Positions 57,727 to 64,000 of a stretch of 64,000 bases of DNA are shown here, one piece after another. The notes beneath the pieces are model-generated. The model was not told the origin of the DNA and did no database searches. It saw nothing but the letters and a program-made list of their open reading frames with translations. A program made the position numbers and the translations under genes. The first letter of the stretch is position 1. Every line of letters begins with the position of its first letter. The DNA comes from Dillenia suffruticosa (lineage: Eukaryota; Streptophyta; Magnoliopsida; Dilleniales; Dilleniaceae). The stretch spans positions 7,819,501-7,883,500 of the forward strand of contig JAVTVX010000019.1 of the NCBI GenBank assembly GCA_033439265.1, given 5' to 3'.

Positions 57727-58125
57727 TCAGCTGTCTCGTAATACCCTTTTTGAAACAGAGCTCTCTGTGTAGTTCTGACAGTTACTTGCGCCCCTATTGG
57801 TTCTGAGAATTTTCACTCTCAATTCTAATTGATTTTCACCCTCGTTAATAAATCTTCCAAAGTATTCTAATACCTCAAACTTGTGCGAGATCAGATAAAC
57901 GTAACCGATATACGTGTAATTGTCTATGAACATCATAAACTATACAGCTCCATTTTGGGCTCTCATGCTCATAGGGCTACAAATATCAGAGTGGATTAAA
58001 TGCAATGGAGTCATAGCTCTCATTGTTTTGCCAAATGGTTTTTTTATACTTTTGTCGGCTAAGCAAAACTCATATACAGATAATTCGAATCTGATTTGTC
58101 CAACAACCCACTTGCTGCTAACCAT
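57727..58125 (-). pseudogene. Copia F integrase core
   Basis: MVSSKWVVGQIRFELSVYEFCLADKSIKKPFGKTMRAMTP, then LHLIHSDICSPMSMRAQNGAV with the first catalytic Asp. After a frame change come FIDNYTYIGYVYLISHKFEVLEYFGRFINEGENQLELRVK and ILRTNRGAS, where the second Asp (normally TDRG) is Asn. Broken and catalytically dead. Confidence 0.82.
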
Positions 58126-58649
58126 TTCATCATCTCTTACTCTATGTGTCTAAGTCTACTATGCTACTGATTTACTTCTCAATTAGTGCAACCAGATATA
58201 GGGCTAATAAAAAATAACAAGAAATACCATTAAAAGAAACTATATCCAGTGTATATATTTCATAATGGATAAAACAAGATCAATCGAAAGAATTGTCATA
58301 ACTAATAGAAATACTAGAGTTTCCAAAAAAAAAGGTAAAGCATATCCTTAGCAATCCAAACAAATTACTAAAATTAAGTTTCGTCAAATATCTGGAGCAC
58401 AAAGAGCTTCATTTAAATACAGAGTTTTTCCATATTACAACTCAAACTTACAAGTGTCAATCCCTTTACTGATGATGACAAATGCTTATTTGCTCATGTG
58501 AATCCTCCTAGTATGAGAACTCACTCAGTGGAACTCTACGTATACGGCCCTATGTTGAGCTACGTGGTTGGTGGCTTTTGAATTTACAATCCACAAAGGA
58601 GAGAAATCAATGAACAATATGATAAATGAGTCAAAACCCAAACCATATA

Positions 58650-59470
58650 AAGAAAAAGGAAATTTCTTCTACTCATCACACTCAACGAGCGAAATGACCA
58701 AAGCTACCTCAGGCGTAGCATTTCGTATTGATCTTATCAAATTCTTTCTTCTTGCGTTTTTGTACTTTGCTATCGGATTTCTCTGATGGTTTTATCTTGC
58801 CTAGATCTCGGGTCTTTTTCTCATACTTATGCAATTTTGTGTGGTACCACGGGAGCTCTTACTTGATTCCACCATATAAACATGAACCGAATGCGATCTA
58901 CTCGCCTCCAAGTGCTCCTCTTTGAGCTCATTATGTCTGCTCACAGCAATGAAAGTACAAATACTCTCGTCGGACATGACATAGATTTTCATGATCTCCT
59001 ATAAATCAAATAAAAAACTGGATCACATCAATACCTGAACCTCATCTGAAATGGTATTTACCTCATTCCTTGACTCGGCGATCATACTTGACATTTGTAT
59101 CAAATATTATATCATTGTATGATCAACCATTTTCTTATATGTTATAAACTTATAAATTAATTAGCTTCCTCGCTGAAAGAGTAACATAATACTCTTTTAG
59201 GGCGAGTCTATCCTACATAACCATAGGATATTACTTATAGATCATGATCAAGTCATCGTACTTTCCATTGATAAAAATTGCCCTAATTTGCTATCATTTT
59301 TCTTTAACACATAATAGACCTCATTATCCCGTCTATACTGAGGTGTGGTACCCTCCTTGGCCCCTTCATCTCATACCTTAGAATTTCATACAGATCTTGC
59401 TTCTCGAGAATAAATTGAATTTTCTGGTAAAAAAAATCATAATTGTCACCGTTTAATTTTTTTTCATTGC
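58650..59470 (-). pseudogene. Copia F gag with degraded zinc knuckle
   Basis: Minus-strand reading LNGDNYDFFYQKIQFILEKQDLYEILRYEMKGPRRVPHLS (about 59460-59340) is followed by many stops. Then come MKIYVMSDESICTFIAVSRHNELKEEHLEASRSHSVHVYMVESS (58992-58860), KPSEKSDSKVQKRKKK and KINTKCYA-stop-GSFGHFAR, a CCHC knuckle with damaged second and last Cys positions. Confidence 0.75.
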
Positions 59471-60715
59471 AAAAATCTATTACAACAGTATTCTATGCAG
59501 TTAGAGAGACTTTAGTGACTTATTCATACTTATTTTCACATTTTGTGTACCTTTGAATCAATAAATCCCAAATAATTCAAATATAGACCATAATCTGAGT
59601 GTATGAGTTAACGGATATCATATACCACAAATCGGAATTGCATCTTACTATTTGAAATTGGATTTGGTACATAAAAACCCACTAAAAGTCACAAATGTGA
59701 ATGTAGAACTCAAAAAATTGGAAAAATCCAATTCAGAGCAGCCGAATTGACTGCCAGGACTATCATGCGCTGCCGGAAGCACCTCCACGTGCACATATGC
59801 TCCAGTAGCAGCATGATGCACGCACCAGACGAGCAGCATGTCCGGCACACGCCAACACGTGCACGACAGCATGCTGCTGCACATGCAGGACGCGCTCAGC
59901 AAGAACATATATATTTTGTGCGATCACCCTATACCATAACACTTTGCTGTAGCCTGTTGGTCAGCGTGCTTAAAAGAGGATATATAAGCTTTGATTCGAG
60001 TCTGAGCGGTGACATTTCTGAGAATTTTTTTTTCTTCATAACCACGACGCGGGTCTGATTGCATGTTTGGGTCGTAACCGACTCAGGACACCCCAAACAT
60101 TGTTCACGCGCCTCGAGAGCATGTGAACTGAACGCGCCCGTGGGTTGGGTCGAGTCTTCTTCACCCGACAGGTTTGCAACTGGGTCCTTTCGACTCGACT
60201 GTCGGAAAATGCTTTTCCGGTCGAATTTTCACGCACATTTCACCGAAAAATTGCAATTAAACTTCTAAAATCATCCTAAATATGTTTTATCAGAAGATTT
60301 GAACCCATAAACTTGGCCATTTAATTGTTCAAAGTTTCAACCCTTCACGGCCATTTTGGAAACTTAATTTCCGGCAACCAAATTACACAATTCATGTGTC
60401 AAAATGTAGATCAGGAAGCAGAGAACACATTATACCATTATTATAGATCAACTAATTTTCTAACCTGATAGATCTAAAATTTTAAGTTTCGGACACCATT
60501 AGGCTCCAAAACGTTGGTTTCAAATTTCGTGGTCAGAACATAGTCCAAAAATTCAACAAAAATTATGTTCATGATTGTTGGGCCATGGGCATTCTCGTGG
60601 TACTCTCGAATTCACGAAACTCATCCGTGATCCATATCGTGTATCCTAAAATTTTGTACCTTACACGTTTTACGAAAAAAAAATCCAAAATTTTTTTAAA
60701 AATAAATCTAATATC
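59471..60715 (-). other. Copia F leader between primer site and gag
   Basis: Non-coding. 59745-59900 is GC-rich with repeated AGCAGCATG/GCAC motifs unlike its surroundings. 60060-60240 has short open frames on both strands that carry no known motif. Confidence 0.5.
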
Positions 60716-60727
60716 GCTCTGATACCA
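60716..60727 (-). other. Primer-binding site of copia F
   Basis: Minus-strand TGGTATCAGAGC, one base after the LTR end. In F the ATG is not formed at this junction (the preceding bases are TTCAT-T). Confidence 0.85.
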
Positions 60728-60728
60728 A

Positions 60729-61313
60729 TGAAGAATTTATTACACTATATGCGCATACGAAAATATATAAATTAAAAGTTCAAAATTTTGGTATAAATAT
60801 CTCAATATGTAAGATTCCAATAAATCAACTGAAACTACATAATTTCTCGTACGGATCCCTCATTCAAGGTGATGATCACAAAACGAAATACCACCATAGA
60901 TCCACCACACCTCAACCCTAAATCAGGTGTTCCCCAATAACGAAAGAAATTTTCCAATGTGAAAATTTTCTCAAACCCTTCATATGTTTTTCTTCCTCTC
61001 GTGAATTGATCTCTCATGTGTGCAATCCCTTTCTCGGCCAAAATTATTCTCTCAACCAAAGACACGTTACTTTCCCTTTTTCCTTTTTTCTGGTTTCATT
61101 TTTCTTAGTGAGAGCATTCATTGTTTTACTGTGCTTCCCCATTTTTTTCCCTCCCCCCCACACACACACACACGAGAGAGAGAGAGAGAGAGAGAATCAC
61201 CTTGGATGAGAGAGGTCGAGTTATATTGGGCGGTTATCATTTCGGGATAACTACTCTCATTCTGGGATAACTACTCTCATTCTTATGTCTATGCGGACAT
61301 ATAACTTCCAACA
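60729..61313 (-). repeat. Copia F 5' LTR
   Basis: 585 bp; on the minus strand it runs TGTTGGAAGT to ATTCTTCA. It contains an (AC)n(GA)n tract at 61158-61194 and a 20-bp direct repeat (GGGATAACTACTCTCAT unit) at 61241-61280. The flank beyond it is AP2-gene intron sequence beginning GTATT. Confidence 0.75.
61241..61280. repeat. 20-bp tandem repeat, two copies
   Basis: TCTGGGATAACTACTCTCAT at 61261-61280 repeats 61241-61260 with one or two changes. It lies in U3 of the copia F LTR. Confidence 0.85.
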
Positions 61314-61338
61314 GTATTTCCCCCTTTTTTATGTGCAG

Positions 61339-61776
61339 GGATTGTGGAAAACAAGTTTATCTGGGTATGATTTTCTTAAACTTTTTTTTTTTTTTTTTAC
61401 GAATTTACTAAGTTTAGGTTAATGGGTTTGATTTCTCTTGTATTGCTGTTGATGGGGTTTTGTCCATTTGCTTGACGATAAGGTTGAGGTTGAGTTTTTG
61501 TTGTTGTTTTGTGGGTATATGTGTGTGCAGGTGGATTTGATACTGCCCACGCAGCTGCTAGGTAAGTTCTTTCTCTCTCTCCTTTTGCTTTGTTTTGATC
61601 TTATGAGAAATGGATGGTAGATTGTTGGAAATGAAAAGGCAGAACTTCGTAAATAATAATATTAATCAGAAATTTATGAATGTTGCGGTGCGTATGACAA
61701 AGCTGCGATCAAGTTCCGGGGAGTGGAAACCGACATAAATTTCAATCTTGAAGATTACTCTGAAGACTTGAAACAG
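61339..61776 (+). pseudogene. AP2-domain transcription factor gene fragment (three exons of the first AP2 repeat)
   Basis: Exon 61339-61364 (26 nt, after GTGCAG, before GTATGA) encodes DCGKQVYLG. Exon 61531-61561 (31 nt, between GTGTGCAG and GTAAGTTC) encodes GFDTAHAAA. Exon about 61689-61776 (before GTAATTTC) encodes [29 protein letters not shown]. Joined, they read in frame through the second half of the first AP2 domain, as in AP2/TOE-type regulators of flower development, whose genes have these 26- and 31-nt micro-exons. The acceptor of the third exon reads GCGGT where GCAGA is expected. The first exon, the linker and the second AP2 domain are not found in the window. Introns are kept, so this is a genomic piece rather than a retrocopy. 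Confidence 0.85.
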
Positions 61777-61908
61777 GTAATTTCGATCTCTATGAAAAGA
61801 GAGGGGAGGTGAATTTTTTCCTAAGCGAGAGAGAGGAGGAGAGAGAGGATTCTTTTGTTTTTTTTTTTTTTTTTAACTTATTTTGGGAAGAGGATGTTGA
61901 CAGTGTCA

Positions 61909-61971
61909 GCAAATTGGTGACTTGACACTGTTTCGTTTGCCACGTGAGCTAATTGGTGACTTGGAACTGTT
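61909..61971. repeat. Direct repeat, two 24-bp units
   Basis: GCAAATTGGTGACTTGACACTGTT (61909-61932) and a copy with two or three changes (61948-61971), 15 bp apart. The surrounding 61880-62050 repeats GTGACTT and GTGGCA/TGACACTG-type words. Confidence 0.8.
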
Positions 61972-63703
<1,732 letters not shown>

Positions 63704-63839
63704 GAAAAAAAGTAATATACATATCTCTCTCTCCTCCCTTCCCCTTCTCTCCTCAAATCTCAAACCTCTCGCCCCTTCTCTCTAAAAAACCTCTATCTCT
63801 CTCTCTAAAACCCAAATCTCGCTATAATTTCAGAGTCCG

Positions 63840-64000
63840 AGCTTCAGCTTGAGCTTCTGCATCAGTATATGCCCCTGTTCCGGCTCCCCCTCCACCGCGG
63901 TTGCACCATCGACAGGTGCGGCAATAAAGCCCTTGGCAATGACAATGACTCTAGGGTTTTGTCTAGCAGCCAAAAATTCTGCTGGCTATGCCAGCGTTAG
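63840..64000 (+). other. Unassigned GC-richer segment at window edge
   Basis: After CT-rich sequence typical of a plant 5' UTR, one frame reads ASASVYAPVPAPPPPR, an Ala/Pro pattern like arabinogalactan peptides, but it is soon closed by a stop. Another frame has an ATG at 63869 and 43 codons to a stop at the window end. I do not recognise a protein; it may be the first exon of a gene continuing beyond the window. Confidence 0.25.

Larger units (their letters stand above)
56429..61313 (-). mobile_element. Heavily decayed copia element F, cut by the Athila-like insertion
   Basis: Minus-strand order: LTR 61313-60729, initiator-Met primer site 60727-60716, long leader, gag, zinc knuckle, integrase, RT remnants. 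It ends at 56429 against the Athila-like LTR; the rest of RT, RNase H and the 3' LTR are not seen. It belongs to a different copia lineage from A-E (gag ICTFIAVSRHNELKEEHLEASRS, integrase LADKSIKKPFGKTMRAMTPLHLIHSD). Stops are dense. Confidence 0.82.

Noticed and set aside
59747-60268. Open frames of 66-103 codons in the copia F leader, some His/Arg-rich
   Set aside because: No family motif, no splice context, and they lie between a primer site and gag of a decayed element.
61020-61250. Overlapping plus-strand frames with hydrophobic starts near the AP2 fragment
   Set aside because: They lie in the copia F LTR and run through its AC/GA repeat.

Overview
The window is nuclear DNA of a flowering plant. 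It carries one intact 10-exon gene for plant-type phosphoenolpyruvate carboxylase (PEPC), with GT-AG introns, in AT-rich intergenic DNA. The rest is dominated by LTR retrotransposons of plant Ty1/copia and Ty3/gypsy types. The PEPC sequence looks dicot-like, but I cannot name the species.

Layout. (1) Positions 1-21486 are a nest of Ty1/copia elements, called A to D here. Copy A1 (+) enters from outside the window and is split at 2561/20344 by a D insertion (2562-20338, target duplication CTCTT). Between a stub of D's LTR and D's full 5' LTR lies an antisense A fragment (A3: 2650-3170 and 13063-15164). A3 is split by a C element (3171-13062, duplication GAACA), and C is split by a B element (7170-12076, duplication GAAAT). 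(2) 21837-26842 is a near-complete antisense copy, A2, with duplication ATTGT; its LTRs differ only by one 59-bp deletion. (3) 26843-28310 is AT-rich DNA with a 33-nt U2 snRNA-like fragment. (4) 28311-33137 is copia element E (+), with one in-frame stop and a truncated 3' LTR. (5) 33138-35880 is unassigned DNA plus the PEPC 3' UTR. (6) 35881-41777 (-) is PEPC, with a TATA box near 42117 and a (CT)44 tract touching its ATG. (7) 42123-48510 is mostly unassigned AT-rich DNA with a possible SINE remnant. (8) 48511-56428 is a decayed Athila-like Ty3/gypsy element (-), whose integrase tail also occurs as an inverted copy at its low-coordinate end. (9) 56429-61313 is a heavily decayed copia element F (-). 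(10) 61339-61776 holds three exons of an AP2-domain transcription factor gene, just outside F's LTR, with the third acceptor site lost. (11) 61777-64000 is repeat-rich DNA ending in a 119-bp CT microsatellite and an unassigned GC-richer segment.

Only PEPC looks like a functional host gene. It is the cytosolic enzyme that makes oxaloacetate from PEP and bicarbonate. It keeps the N-terminal regulatory serine, the catalytic motifs and the QNTG terminus, and it has Ala774 and Arg884, so it is the C3 (non-C4) form. All retroelements carry at least one lesion; A2 and E are nearest to intact. I found no CRISPR array, operon or prokaryotic system and no convincing undescribed system. The most unusual items are the chimeric D locus, the AP2 gene fragment, the U2 fragment, the paired hairpins in LTR U3 regions and the gag start codon built from the LTR/primer-binding-site junction.
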